From Salipaludibacillus aurantiacus (GTDB lineage: Bacteria > Bacillota > Bacilli > Bacillales > Salisediminibacteriaceae), in assembly GCF_900111295.1 (NCBI RefSeq), contig NZ_FOGT01000017.1:1-64000 (forward strand): 64,000 nt of DNA. Reading direction: 5' to 3'. Below, one piece after another: positions 8,417 through 17,823 of the stretch. Both the position numbers and the translations under genes were made by a program. The notes below the pieces were generated by a model. That model made no database searches. It had not been told where the DNA came from and saw nothing but the letters and a program-made list of their open reading frames with translations. How positions within the stretch are numbered: position 1 is the stretch's first letter; each line of letters starts with the position of its first letter.

Positions 8417-9453
8417 TGAACATAGAGGAATATAAGGACGTTTGGGTGTTTATTGAGCAGAGGGACGGTCAGATTATTGATGTAGGTCTCGAACTTTTGG
8501 GAGCTGGAAGAGACCTGGCTGATAAATTGGAAGTGAACTTGTGCGGGGTACTTTTAGGGCATGATGTAAAAGACAGTGCCAGTGATTTATTTTCTTACGG
8601 GGCAGATAAGGTTTATGTCATAGACGATCCGATTTTAGAAAAATACCGAACAGAAACATATATGAAAGCGGTTGGAGATCTTGTACGGAAATACAAACCT
8701 GAAATTTTCCTTTACGGAGCCACCTCCAACGGAAAAGATCTGGCAAGTGCAGTAGCAACTGAAGTTATGACCGGATTGACTGCAGATACAACGCTGCTTG
8801 ACGTTAATTTGGAGAAACGTTTATTTGAAGCGAGCCGTCCGGCTTTCGGCGGAAATATTATGGCCACAATTCTGTGTAAGAAGCACCGTCCGCAAATGGC
8901 AACTGTGCGTCCGAAAGTAATGAAAAAGCCGGAGCCTGAAGAAGGACGCGAGGGAGAAATAATTGAAGAAAAAATTACTTTAAAAGAAGAAGATCTGCGT
9001 ACTAAAGTCCTTGAAATTGTAAGGGACGCTAAAAAAGCTGTTAACCTTGAGGAAGCAGATGTCATAGTGGCAGCCGGGAAAGGCATCAAAGACGAAAAAG
9101 GATTTAATATGGTGAAAGAACTTGCCGAAGTGTTGAATGCCACAGTCGGTGCGAGCCGCGATGTGGTGGAAGCCGGGCTCTGCGGACATGACCATCAGGT
9201 TGGTCAGACAGGATTAACTGTTACACCGAAAATTTACTTTGCTATTGGAATTTCAGGAGCAGTTCAGCATGTCGTAGGAATGCAAAATTCAGATATGATT
9301 ATTGCTATTAACAATGATCCTGAGGCAGCTATTTTTAATGCCGCTCACTACGGGATAGTAGCTGACGCCTTTCAAATTGTTCCAATGCTGACAGAGGAAT
9401 TCCGAAAGGCTTTAAAAGGGGAAGAAGCAGGAGGGGTGACAGCAAATGTCTGA
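8416..9453 (+). CDS. fixB: Electron transfer flavoprotein alpha subunit, FixB type
   Basis: 345-residue EtfA/FixB. The N-terminal alpha/beta domain (1-190) pairs with FixA. The C-terminal FAD domain shows GASRDVVEAG, GQTGLTVTPKIYFAIGISGAVQH and AINNDPEAAIFNAAHYGIVAD, the standard FAD-binding motifs. The start overlaps the fixA stop by one base (TAATG). It is longer than many housekeeping EtfA proteins, with an acidic linker at about 172-195 (KPEPEEGREGEIIEEK). Confidence 0.9.
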   Translation: MNIEEYKDVWVFIEQRDGQIIDVGLELLGAGRDLADKLEVNLCGVLLGHDVKDSASDLFSYGADKVYVIDDPILEKYRTETYMKAVGDLVRKYKPEIFLYGATSNGKDLASAVATEVMTGLTADTTLLDVNLEKRLFEASRPAFGGNIMATILCKKHRPQMATVRPKVMKKPEPEEGREGEIIEEKITLKEEDLRTKVLEIVRDAKKAVNLEEADVIVAAGKGIKDEKGFNMVKELAEVLNATVGASRDVVEAGLCGHDHQVGQTGLTVTPKIYFAIGISGAVQHVVGMQNSDMIIAINNDPEAAIFNAAHYGIVADAFQIVPMLTEEFRKALKGEEAGGVTANV

Positions 9454-10741
9454 AAAATTTGATGTGATTGTTGTAGGAGCCGGGCCTGCAGGCACCAGCT
9501 GTGCTTATACGGCCGCTAAAAACGGTTTGAAAGTCCTTTTGATTGAAAGGGGCGAATATCCAGGTTCCAAAAATGTGATGGGAGGCATTCTTTACCGGAA
9601 ACAGTTAGAAGAAATCATCCCTGAATTCTGGAAAGAAGCGCCAATTGAAAGGCCTGTAGTGGAGCAACGCTTCTGGTTTTTAGATAAGGAGTCAATGATT
9701 ACTACGAGTTATAAAGGATTGGAGTGGGCTAAAGAGCCTTATAACAATTTTACAGTGTTACGTGCTAAGTTTGATAAATGGTTTGCTGATAAAGCGGTAG
9801 AACAAGGTGCTCTTTTAATTAATGAAACAGTAGCGACAGAATGCATAGTTGAGGATGGAAAAGTTGTCGGGGTAAGGACAGACAGGCCGGACGGAGATGT
9901 TTATGCCGATGTGGTCGTGCTGGCAGACGGCGTTAATTCACTGTTAGCAAAGCAGCTTGGTTTTCATAAAGAATGGAAACCGAATGAAGTCGCGTTGACA
10001 GTGATGGAAGTTTTAAAGCTCCCATCTAAAACAATTAACGAACGTTTTAACGTAAAAGACGGCCAGGGTGTGTCTGTAGAAATATTCGGTGATGCGACCC
10101 ATGGAATTTTAGGAACAGGTTTTCTGTATACGAATAAAGATAGTGTAAACATTGGTGTAGGAACGACGCTGTCGGGAATGATGAAAAAGAAGCTTAAACC
10201 TTATGAACTTCTGGAGCATGTCAAACAGCATCCAATGATTCAGCCCTATATAGAAGGATCTGAAACCCAGGAATACCTGGCACATTTAATCCCTGAAGGC
10301 GGTTTTAATTCCGTGCCGAAACTTGTTGGAAATGGTGTGATAGTCACAGGGGATGCCGCCCAGTTTGTTAATGCTATTCACCGTGAAGGCTCTAACATGG
10401 CTATGTCTTCGGGTAAAATAGCAGCCGAAACAATTGTAAAAGCAAAAGAAACAGGTGACTTTTCTGAGAAAACTTTGGACTCTTACAGAACCGAGATCTA
10501 CGACAGCTTTATCGGTAAGGATCTGAAAAAATACAAAGATGCTGCTCATACTTTTGAAGAAAATCCGCAATACTTCCAGGAATATGTCCCGTTAATGAAT
10601 CAGGCTATGAATACATTCTTTACAGTCGACGGTACGCCAAAGTGGGAAAAACAGAAGAAAATCATTGCGAAGATGACTGCAGGCCGCGGAAAAATTGGTT
10701 TGGCGAAAGACATGTATAAAGCTTGGAAGGCGGTGAAGTAA
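9446..10741 (+). CDS. fixC: FAD-dependent ETF:quinone oxidoreductase-like protein, FixC
   Basis: 431-residue flavoprotein of the FixC/ETF-QO family, expected to pass electrons from FixAB towards quinone at the membrane. FAD motif VIVVGAGPAGTSCAYTAAKNG at the N terminus (DxG-type Rossmann), a second FAD motif VIVTGDAAQFVNAIHREGSNMAMSSGKIAAE near residue 290-330. The start overlaps fixB by 8 bases. The iron-sulfur part of ETF-QO is supplied by the separate fixX. Confidence 0.92.
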   Translation: MSEKFDVIVVGAGPAGTSCAYTAAKNGLKVLLIERGEYPGSKNVMGGILYRKQLEEIIPEFWKEAPIERPVVEQRFWFLDKESMITTSYKGLEWAKEPYNNFTVLRAKFDKWFADKAVEQGALLINETVATECIVEDGKVVGVRTDRPDGDVYADVVVLADGVNSLLAKQLGFHKEWKPNEVALTVMEVLKLPSKTINERFNVKDGQGVSVEIFGDATHGILGTGFLYTNKDSVNIGVGTTLSGMMKKKLKPYELLEHVKQHPMIQPYIEGSETQEYLAHLIPEGGFNSVPKLVGNGVIVTGDAAQFVNAIHREGSNMAMSSGKIAAETIVKAKETGDFSEKTLDSYRTEIYDSFIGKDLKKYKDAAHTFEENPQYFQEYVPLMNQAMNTFFTVDGTPKWEKQKKIIAKMTAGRGKIGLAKDMYKAWKAVK

Positions 10742-10742
10742 G

Positions 10743-11024
10743 ATGGCGAAAACTCTTGAAGATAAGCAGTATCTTATCAGGTTCAACTGTGATCAGAAAT
10801 CTCATTTAGAGGTGAAAGACCACCAGATTTGTGCCACTCAATGCCCTGATAAAGACTGTACAATTTTTTGTCCCGCAGAAGTGTACAAATGGGAAGGCGA
10901 CAGAATGTTTGTGGGATTCGAAGGTTGCCATGAATGCGGCAGCTGCCGAATCGGATGCCCTCATGAGAATATTAAGTGGGAATATCCAAAAGGCGGACAC
11001 GGTATTGTTTTCCGATTAGCTTAA
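10743..11024 (+). CDS. fixX: Ferredoxin-like protein FixX
   Basis: 93-residue ferredoxin that completes the FixABCX complex. C62-x2-C65-x2-C68-x3-C72-P is a full [4Fe-4S] motif; an N-terminal set (C30, C34, C39, C43-P) is partly conserved. ATG is one base after the fixC stop. Corresponds to the C-terminal iron-sulfur domain of ETF:quinone oxidoreductase. Confidence 0.92.
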   Translation: MAKTLEDKQYLIRFNCDQKSHLEVKDHQICATQCPDKDCTIFCPAEVYKWEGDRMFVGFEGCHECGSCRIGCPHENIKWEYPKGGHGIVFRLA

Positions 11025-11048
11025 AGCGGTTACAAAAAAGAAAAATGG

Positions 11049-11080
11049 GACCTCGGGATAACCATTCCCGAGGTCTTCTG
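11049..11080 (+). terminator. Terminator of fixABCX
   Basis: GACCTCGGGA pairs perfectly with TCCCGAGGTC (10 bp), followed by TTCTGCTT. The T run is weak. Confidence 0.65.
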
Positions 11081-11218
11081 CTTAATTTCAGAGTTCCTGA
11101 ATAAGCAATTTAAAATGAGTGGTAAAATGGCAAAGTAAGACTTTAACACTGTTGCTACAGTGCTATTATAGCTTATTCGGACGCCAGACGTAAAGACAGG
11201 CTTTAATATATAGAATAT

Positions 11219-11848
11219 TCAGTTTTTCTTCGGGTGTGTGCTTGGCGTGTCCATCCATTCATATTTTATTTTTTCCAAATCCAATTCAGCTAAAGGAGCA
11301 GTTTCAGCTTTAAGAACTCTCTTCATAAGATGGAGGGCTTCATCGTTTTCTTCCTGACTGTTTGAGGCCACACAATCGGATGGGACGTACAATTTATAAT
11401 GCCTCATATAAGCGTCGTTAGCTGTAAAGTGGACACACATGTTTCCGGCTACTCCAGTTATAATAAGAGTTTTGACATTTAAGTAATCCAGCAGCAATTC
11501 CAGGGGCGTCATAAAGAAACCCGAATATTGAGGCTTTAGTATGAAATAATTATCATCATCCGGCTGCAGGTACTCAACAATTTGTTTACCTCGAGGACTC
11601 TTCGTAATGTCCTCTACAATTTTAGGGAAGTCTGATTGCCAGCTTCCATAATTGTCATTCACGTACAATACCGGAATTTGCAGTTCATTTGCCTGGTTTT
11701 TTAACTCAGCAATATTTTTGGCAGTCGGAAGAGCGTGCTCGAACAGCTTTTCGCCATCCGGGAATTCATAATCACTGATCATATCTATTAATAAAATAGC
11801 CACGTGCTGATAGTCATTCACATGAGGATTTTGGTTAATTTTAGTCAT
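11219..11848 (-). CDS. Isochorismatase-family cysteine hydrolase
   Basis: 209-residue cytoplasmic hydrolase of the isochorismatase/nicotinamidase fold. The catalytic triad is visible: Asp22 (AILLIDMI), Lys105 (ILKPQYSGF) and Cys138 (GVAGNMCVHFTANDA). A good GAGG site precedes the ATG. Members hydrolyse amides or vinyl ethers (nicotinamide, N-carbamoyl compounds, isochorismate). The substrate cannot be read from sequence. It stands alone between fixX and the alaRT operon, on the opposite strand. Confidence 0.85.
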   Translation of the reverse strand: MTKINQNPHVNDYQHVAILLIDMISDYEFPDGEKLFEHALPTAKNIAELKNQANELQIPVLYVNDNYGSWQSDFPKIVEDITKSPRGKQIVEYLQPDDDNYFILKPQYSGFFMTPLELLLDYLNVKTLIITGVAGNMCVHFTANDAYMRHYKLYVPSDCVASNSQEENDEALHLMKRVLKAETAPLAELDLEKIKYEWMDTPSTHPKKN

Positions 11849-12020
11849 TTTTTACCTCCTGTATAAAATTACGTCTGGTATGGACGTTTATAGTCATGTA
11901 GAATATAGTGAATATAGTGATATCAGAAAAGTATAAAAATAAAACATGCTCAATTATATTTCCCCTTAATAAGGATTTAAAACAGGTTGAGATACTACTA
12001 GTCAGGAGGATCATTCATTT

Positions 12021-12518
12021 ATGAACGAAAAAGAACGTGAACTGCTCAGTCTTATAGAAAAAGAAGGAAGAATGAAAGAGGAAAGTTTAGCAAAGATGCT
12101 CGATACTCCGGCCGATGAGATCGCAGCCATGCTGAAAAGTTTAGAAAATCGAAAAGTGATTCTGGGCTATTCCGCCCTCATTGACTGGAGTAAGACAGAC
12201 ATAGCGGAAACCGTTACGGCGATGATTGACGTAAAGGTCACGCCTAAAAGAGGTGTAGGCTTTGATGAAGTTGCCGAAAGAATTTACCGGTTTAAAGAAG
12301 TGAAGGCACTTTATCTTATGTCAGGCACATATGACTTATCTGTTTCTATTGAAGGACGGTCAATGTCAGATATTGCCCAGTTTGTATCGGAAAAATTATC
12401 AACTCTCGATTCAGTTATTTCTACGACCACTCACTTTCAGTTAAAAAAGTATAAACATGACGGTGTCATCTTCGGACAGGATGAAGAAGGAGATCACCGG
12501 ATGGTGGTATCACCATGA
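12021..12518 (+). CDS. alaR: Lrp/AsnC-family regulator AlaR (YugG)
   Basis: 165 residues: N-terminal winged HTH (about 1-55, LLSLIEKEGRMKEESLAKMLDTPADEI) and a C-terminal RAM/AsnC ligand domain (about 65-145, ending TTTHFQLKKYK). It is coupled to the aminotransferase by a 4-base ATGA overlap, exactly as yugG-yugH (alaR-alaT) in B. subtilis. Probably senses an amino acid such as alanine and controls alaT. AGGAGG lies 11 bases before the ATG. Confidence 0.88.
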   Translation: MNEKERELLSLIEKEGRMKEESLAKMLDTPADEIAAMLKSLENRKVILGYSALIDWSKTDIAETVTAMIDVKVTPKRGVGFDEVAERIYRFKEVKALYLMSGTYDLSVSIEGRSMSDIAQFVSEKLSTLDSVISTTTHFQLKKYKHDGVIFGQDEEGDHRMVVSP

Positions 12519-13699
12519 GTATAATTAAAACCGAGCACCAGCCACGTTTGTCGGCAGCCGTAAACCGGATCCAGCCGTCCGGAATCCGGCGCTTTTTTGA
12601 CCTTGCATCTTCAATGGATAATATTATTTCATTGGGGGTAGGGGAACCGGACTTCTCAACGCCTTGGAATATCCGTGAAGCAAGCATTCATTCCTTAGAA
12701 AGAGGCGTCACCTCATATACAGCTAATGCCGGCCTGCTTGAACTTCGGGCAGCGATCAGCAAATATCTTTTAGAAAGTTTCGGTGTGGATTATCATCCGG
12801 AAAGCGAAGTAATTGTGACGGTTGGAGCCAGTGAGGGCATTGATTTGGCGTTAAGGGCTATTGTTGATCCGGGTGATGAAGTTCTCATAGTTGAGCCTTG
12901 TTTTGTCTCATACGCTCCTCTCGTATCACTTGCAGGAGGAGTTCCGGTCCCTGTACCGACATCCATTGATAAAAACTTTGAAATTGATGAAAACGATCTA
13001 AAGGAAAGACTTACAAGTAAAACAAAAGCTTTAATGCTGTCTTTTCCTAATAACCCTACAGGAGCAGTAATGGGAAAAGAGGGGCTTACAAAAGTAGCTG
13101 AAGTAGTTAAAGATCACAATTTAGTGGTTTTGTCTGACGAAATTTATGCAGAACTGACTTATGACGGCGACCATACGAGCTTTCCTTCGATTGAAGGGAT
13201 GAAGGAAAGGACAATTCTAATATCCGGGTTTTCAAAATCTTATGCAATGACTGGCTGGCGCATAGGTTATCTGACAGCTCCGAAGCCTTATGCAGAGGCC
13301 ATGCTAAAAATTCATCAATATGCAATGATGTGTGCGTCCACTATGGCCCAGTATGCAGCACTTGAAGCGATGACTAACGGACGCGAAGAGATGGAAGAAA
13401 TGATTATTTCCTATCGCCAGCGAAGAAATTATTTTGTGAAATCGTTAAAAGAAATCGGGTTAACTTGCCATTCGCCCGGCGGCGCCTTTTATGCCTTTCC
13501 TTCAATCGCTGAAACAGGCCTCTCTTCAGAAGAGTTTGCCGAACAGCTGCTGCTGGATCAGAAAGTCGCTGTCGTACCGGGACACGTTTTTGGAGCCGGA
13601 GGGGAAGGCCATATCCGTTGTTCATATGCTGCCTCAATGGAACAGTTGGAAGAAGCAATTGACAGGATCGGAGCTTTTTTGAAAAAGCTGAATGGATAA
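12515..13699 (+). CDS. alaT: PLP-dependent aminotransferase AlaT (YugH)
   Basis: 394-residue class I aminotransferase. Motifs: substrate/PLP segments VGEPDFSTP, FPNNPTGAVM, SDEIYAEL, the Schiff-base lysine in SGFSKSYAMTGWRIGY, and the distal Arg in GHIRCSYA. B. subtilis YugH is assigned as an alanine aminotransferase (pyruvate and glutamate to alanine). Coupled to alaR; followed by a hairpin and a convergent transporter. Confidence 0.88.
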   Translation: MSIIKTEHQPRLSAAVNRIQPSGIRRFFDLASSMDNIISLGVGEPDFSTPWNIREASIHSLERGVTSYTANAGLLELRAAISKYLLESFGVDYHPESEVIVTVGASEGIDLALRAIVDPGDEVLIVEPCFVSYAPLVSLAGGVPVPVPTSIDKNFEIDENDLKERLTSKTKALMLSFPNNPTGAVMGKEGLTKVAEVVKDHNLVVLSDEIYAELTYDGDHTSFPSIEGMKERTILISGFSKSYAMTGWRIGYLTAPKPYAEAMLKIHQYAMMCASTMAQYAALEAMTNGREEMEEMIISYRQRRNYFVKSLKEIGLTCHSPGGAFYAFPSIAETGLSSEEFAEQLLLDQKVAVVPGHVFGAGGEGHIRCSYAASMEQLEEAIDRIGAFLKKLNG

Positions 13700-13721
13700 A
13701 AGGATAATTGAATAAGGCAAA

Positions 13722-13750
13722 AGAAGAGCCTCCTAAATTGGGGCTCTTCT
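13722..13750. terminator. Bidirectional terminator between alaT and NSS transporter
   Basis: AGAAGAGCC and GGCTCTTCT form a perfect 9-bp stem. The T-rich flank is on the minus-strand side, so it mainly serves the transporter and probably also alaT. Confidence 0.7.
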
Positions 13751-13816
13751 GCAAAGGGGGAATACTAGGTTGTATTATTTTCCATTATTCCCCGATTTTT
13801 AAAAAATATGCGTTTG

Positions 13817-15163
13817 TTAAATGATTCCTGTCACATGGAGGAAGGCAATAAGGATAGCCACAGGCGTGACGTATTTAATCAGGATATACCAGGCTTCAAA
13901 CCAGAATTGTTTCATTCCGGCCCCTTTCTGAATTTCTTTCGAAAGGGTTTTTTTACTGATTTTTAAAGGCACAAAAACGGCGATAAGAAAGGCGCCTAAT
14001 GGAAGCAGAATATTACTGACAATAAAATCTGCAAAATCGAAAAAGGTCAGGCCGAAAAAGTAGGGATCGGCTAATATACCGTATGAAAGGGCTGAGGGAA
14101 TACCCATAAGGAAAATTAATGTCCCAGCCACCCAAGCCGACTTTTTCCGTTTAGACGGATCGTTTTTAGTGATCGAGGCCACAACCATTTCGAGTAATGA
14201 AAAGGCAGAAGTTAATGTGGCAAACAATAAAAGGAACATAAATGAAATAAAGAATAAGTTCCCTAATGGAATGCTGCTGAAAACGGCAGGCAGGACGATA
14301 AAAATCAGCGGCGGTCCTTCTGCAGGCTCCAGCCCGAAGGCGAATACAGCAGGAAAGATTGCAAGCCCGGCTAAAATCGAAATAAAAATTGTCAGGCCTA
14401 CTATAGATACAGCAGATTTTGGCAAGCTTTCTTGTGATTTCAAATAAGAACTGTAAGTGACCATTATTGACACACCAAGGCTTAAAGAGAAAAATGCCTG
14501 GCCGAGGGCGAATAGAACGGTTTCCCGGGTCATCGATGAGAAGTCAGGCAATAGAAAGAACCTTACGCCTTCCATAGCCCCATCAAGAGTCACCGACCGG
14601 ATAACAATGATCACAAATAAAATAAAAAGAGCGGGCATCATAAATTTTGAAGACCGTTCAATACCTTTTTGAATGCCCCCCTGGACGACTAAAATCGTCA
14701 TCAGTATAAATATTAAGTGGGCAAGGACAGCCAGCACCGGGTTAGAGATAGTGTTTTCAAACATTGCTCCAAACTCTTCAGGGCTCATTCCCTGAATATT
14801 TAAAGTAAAAGCACGGAACAGATAAACGACGATCCACCCGCCTACTACACTGTAAAAAGATAATAAGAGAAATGATGTGCACACTCCAAGTTTACCTATC
14901 CAGTGCCATTTCCCTCCAGGAGCTATTGTTCTGTAGGCTGAAATAGCTTCTTTTTGCGTATACCGTCCAACGGTAAATTCCGCCAGCAATAATGGAAGTC
15001 CTAATAAAAGAGTAAACAATAAAAAAATGAGGAAAAAGGCCCCTCCGCCGCTGGAACCGGCTACATAAGGAAGTTTCCATATAGCGCCGAGACCTATAGC
15101 TGAACCTGCTGCAGCAAGGATAAACCCTAATTTGGATGTCCATTGTTCAGGTGTTTTTGACAT
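13817..15163 (-). CDS. Sodium-dependent neurotransmitter-symporter (NSS) family transporter
   Basis: 448-residue integral membrane protein of the bacterial NSS/LeuT family, importing an amino acid or related compound with Na+. The TM1 signature KLGFILAAAGSAIGLGAIWKLPY is clear, TM6-like and TM8 segments follow, and about eleven hydrophobic segments are seen, as in the shorter bacterial members (YocR, YhdH). AAGGAGG precedes the ATG. It is inverted relative to the yug genes on both sides, so it appears inserted into that conserved block. A second NSS gene is at 38505-39854. Confidence 0.9.
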   Translation of the reverse strand: MSKTPEQWTSKLGFILAAAGSAIGLGAIWKLPYVAGSSGGGAFFLIFLLFTLLLGLPLLLAEFTVGRYTQKEAISAYRTIAPGGKWHWIGKLGVCTSFLLLSFYSVVGGWIVVYLFRAFTLNIQGMSPEEFGAMFENTISNPVLAVLAHLIFILMTILVVQGGIQKGIERSSKFMMPALFILFVIIVIRSVTLDGAMEGVRFFLLPDFSSMTRETVLFALGQAFFSLSLGVSIMVTYSSYLKSQESLPKSAVSIVGLTIFISILAGLAIFPAVFAFGLEPAEGPPLIFIVLPAVFSSIPLGNLFFISFMFLLLFATLTSAFSLLEMVVASITKNDPSKRKKSAWVAGTLIFLMGIPSALSYGILADPYFFGLTFFDFADFIVSNILLPLGAFLIAVFVPLKISKKTLSKEIQKGAGMKQFWFEAWYILIKYVTPVAILIAFLHVTGII

Positions 15164-15388
15164 AGGTTGAATTACCTCCTTTTAACATTTAAATAAGCCC
15201 CTTCCAGTTGCAGCCTGAGCCGGAACGTCCAGCGGAAAAAGTCGATTGGCTTTCGTCAGGCTGTTGTATGACAACGGTTGATGAAATTGACGTTTTACAT
15301 ACACACAGAACGGGCAATTGTTTTAATATAAATCGGGCAGGAACCGGTGTCAAGAACAAAGAAGAAAAAACAGGGCTAAAGAAACCTT

Positions 15389-15417
15389 TTGTCAACTTTA
15401 TATTCCTGTGTTATAAT
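15389..15417 (+). promoter_or_regulatory. Sigma-A promoter of yugI
   Basis: TTGTCA (15389-15394), 17-base spacer, TATAAT (15412-15417), 34 bases before the yugI ATG. Confidence 0.8.
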
Positions 15418-15450
15418 TACACAGTTAATAAATAATTAGGAGTTGTTTTC

Positions 15451-15888
15451 ATGTCAGGTCAATATGAAGTAGGAAGTATCGTTGAAGGAAAAGTAACTGG
15501 AATTAAGCCATTTGGTGCCTTTGTTGCGTTAGATGAAAAGAAACAGGGTCTTGTTCACATTTCCCATATTGCTCACGGGTATGTTAAAGATATTAATGAG
15601 CAATTATCTGTAGGAGATGAAGTAAAGGTTAAAGTCCTTTCAGTGGACGAAGAATCCGGCAAAATTTCACTTTCTATTAAAGAAACTCAGCCAAAGCCTG
15701 AGCGTACTGAGCGTCCACGCCAGCAAAGCGGCGGCCCTCGCGGCGGCGGCGGCGGTGGAAACAAACGTTCCGGTGGAGGACAGCAAAGCCAGGCTCAAGG
15801 GTTTAACACTCTTGAAGACAAACTTAAAGACTGGTTGAAGCAATCTAACGAAATCCAGGCAGATTTAAACAAGCGCATCAAAAAATAA
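15451..15888 (+). CDS. yugI: S1-domain RNA-binding protein YugI (general stress protein 13)
   Basis: 145 residues. Residues 5-78 form one S1 RNA-binding domain (VGSIVEGKVTGIKPFGAFVAL, GLVHISHIA, VGDEVKVKVLSVDEESGKISLSI). A low-complexity Arg/Gly-rich linker follows (about 85-115, with a run of Gly), then a short helical tail. It matches B. subtilis YugI/GSP13, a ribosome-associated stress protein. Own promoter and terminator. Confidence 0.92.
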   Translation: MSGQYEVGSIVEGKVTGIKPFGAFVALDEKKQGLVHISHIAHGYVKDINEQLSVGDEVKVKVLSVDEESGKISLSIKETQPKPERTERPRQQSGGPRGGGGGGNKRSGGGQQSQAQGFNTLEDKLKDWLKQSNEIQADLNKRIKK

Positions 15889-15914
15889 TGGTTTCTGCTT
15901 TTCACTTAAACGAT

Positions 15915-15946
15915 AAAGAGGCAGCCCTGACAGGGCTACCTCTTTT
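15915..15946 (+). terminator. Terminator of yugI
   Basis: AAAGAGG..AGCCCTG hairpin (AGCCCTG/CAGGGCT core plus AGAGG/CCTCT) followed by TTTTCTCG. Confidence 0.85.
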
Positions 15947-16065
15947 CTCGTTTTGTGAGGTTTAGCTGTGCCATTCACAGCTGAAACTGAAATGGAAGCA
16001 TTCGAATGGTTTCATTTACAGATGCTGTGATTGAGCTACAGCACCTATACCACAAAGGAAAATTC

Positions 16066-16293
16066 TTATCTTTGTGGTTCCGGGCTTCTTTCCAGCTCCT
16101 CAGATGGTTTAAATAATAGAGAAATACAATACAACCCTGCCAATCCTACGAGGGCATAAATGAAACGGGAGAAACCTGCAGCCTGTCCTCCAAAAATCGC
16201 CGCGACCAGGTCAAATCTGAAAAACCCGATAAGACCCCAGTTTACAGCACCGATAATGGTCAGCACTAATGCAGTACGTTGAATTCCGTTCAT
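16066..16293 (-). CDS. yuzA: DUF378 small membrane protein YuzA
   Basis: About 75 residues with two membrane segments (LVLTIIGAVNWGLIGF and FIYALVGLAGLYCISLLF), the DUF378/YuzA pattern including the conserved GAVNWGL. The start is ambiguous: ATG 16293 or GTG 16299, both behind AAGGAGGTGA (spacing 10 or 4). Function unknown. Its position next to yugI, yugJ and pgi matches the B. subtilis neighbourhood. Confidence 0.85.
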   Translation of the reverse strand: MNGIQRTALVLTIIGAVNWGLIGFFRFDLVAAIFGGQAAGFSRFIYALVGLAGLYCISLLFKPSEELERSPEPQR

Positions 16294-16483
16294 GCGCACC
16301 TCACCTCCTTATAAGGGGTAAATTAGTCACAATCAGAAGCAAATGTGCTTCTCTTATAGAATGATTAATGATTACATAAATTATTCATGAACTAACAATA
16401 TAATTGTTATCTTTTGCTTTTTTATGAAAAGTTAAGAGATAATAATGGTGTATACGGCGATTATTCGAAAGGAGTCATAATTT

Positions 16484-17650
16484 ATGGATCAGTTTATTTA
16501 TCAGAATCCGACACGTTTAATTTTTGGCGAAGGTCAAGTGAAAGAACAGCTAGTCGCACAGCTTAAACCATTAGGAACTAAAGTTCTTCTCGTTTATGGA
16601 GGAGGAAGCATTAAAAGAAATGGCCTTTATGACGAAGTAACAACGTTACTGAATGAAAATGGATTTGAGACATACGAACTTTCGGGTGTGGAGCCAAACC
16701 CGAGGCTGTCAACTGTGCATAAAGGCGTGGAAATTTGCAAGAAGGAAAATATTGACGTTATCTTAGCTGCAGGCGGAGGAAGTGTCATCGACTGCACAAA
16801 AGCTGTGGCTGCAGGAGCACAGTATGACGGCGATATCTGGGATTTAGTTACTAAAAAAGAAAAGCCTGAAAGCGCCTTGCCTTTCGGGACAATTTTAACT
16901 TTGGCAGCCACCGGCTCTGAGATGAATTCCGGATCAGTAATTACAAATTGGGAAACTCATGAGAAATATGGCTGGGGAAGTCCGCTTGTATTCCCTAAAT
17001 TTTCTATTCTGGATCCCCGCAACACGTTATCTGTTCCAAAAGACCATACAGTTTACGGGATCGTAGATATGATGACACATGTTTTAGAACAGTATTTTCA
17101 CCCTCAGGAAAACACGCCTTTACAGGAACGGATGTGTGAAGCGGTATTACATACCGTCATAGAAGCAGGGCCTCGTCTCGTTGAAAACCTGGAAGATGTA
17201 AAGCTGCGGGAGACCGTTCTTTACTCAGGAACCATCGCTTTAAACGGCACATTGCAGATGGGTACTAAAGGGGACTGGGCTTCTCATAACATTGAGCATG
17301 CCGTTTCAGCGGTCTACGATATCCCTCATGCCGGCGGTCTCGCTATCATTTTCCCGCAGTGGATGAGGCATCATCTGGAGATGGGTGAGGAAAAGCTGGT
17401 TCAGCTGGCTGTGCGCGTTTGGGGAGTGGATCCCGAAGGAAAAACAAATCAGGAAGTCGCTGAAGAGGGAATCCGTAAACTTGAAGAATTCTGGACTTCC
17501 CTCGGTGCGCCAAGCCGACTGGCTGATTATAATATCGATGACAGCCAAATAGATGTGATGGCAGATAAAGCGATGATAAATGGGCCATTTGGAAACTTTA
17601 ATAAATTAAATAAAAATGATGTGACAGAGATTCTGAAAGCGTCATTGTAA
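16484..17650 (+). CDS. yugJ: Iron-containing NADH-dependent alcohol (butanol) dehydrogenase YugJ/YugK
   Basis: 388-residue group III alcohol dehydrogenase. NAD(P) motif [16 protein letters not shown], then [15 protein letters not shown] and LAATGSEMN. Metal ligands in the usual order: Asp and His in [11 protein letters not shown], His in [12 protein letters not shown] and His in [13 protein letters not shown]. Cytoplasmic and probably broad in substrate. AAAGGAG precedes the ATG. YugJ and YugK are close paralogues, so the choice between the names is uncertain. Confidence 0.85.
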   Translation: MDQFIYQNPTRLIFGEGQVKEQLVAQLKPLGTKVLLVYGGGSIKRNGLYDEVTTLLNENGFETYELSGVEPNPRLSTVHKGVEICKKENIDVILAAGGGSVIDCTKAVAAGAQYDGDIWDLVTKKEKPESALPFGTILTLAATGSEMNSGSVITNWETHEKYGWGSPLVFPKFSILDPRNTLSVPKDHTVYGIVDMMTHVLEQYFHPQENTPLQERMCEAVLHTVIEAGPRLVENLEDVKLRETVLYSGTIALNGTLQMGTKGDWASHNIEHAVSAVYDIPHAGGLAIIFPQWMRHHLEMGEEKLVQLAVRVWGVDPEGKTNQEVAEEGIRKLEEFWTSLGAPSRLADYNIDDSQIDVMADKAMINGPFGNFNKLNKNDVTEILKASL

Positions 17651-17655
17651 GCATA

Positions 17656-17701
17656 AAGGGGGTTCTCAAGAGTTAGACTTTTGAGAAACCCCCCTTTCTT
17701 T
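17656..17701 (+). terminator. Terminator of yugJ
   Basis: AAAGGGGGTTCTCAA pairs with TTGAGAAACCCCCCTTT around a nonameric loop, then TTCTTTG. Confidence 0.85.
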
Positions 17702-17823
17702 GCAGAGTTTGAAAAATAATCACAATTGGAACCGTTTACAAATGAAGGTTCACTTGATTATCAGCCTTCATTTTAATAAAGTGAAAAGGGGAAGAAGTTA
17801 TTATAAACGGAGGAGATCAATTC

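Noticed and set aside
8712-9195. Long minus-strand ORFs inside fixB
   Set aside because: Antisense to a strongly supported CDS, no ribosome site, composition typical of a shadow frame.
15964-16050. Two small hairpins (AGCTGTG/CACAGCT and GCTGT/ACAGC) between yugI and yuzA as a riboswitch
   Set aside because: Short, no downstream gene on that strand within reach, and no known aptamer core.
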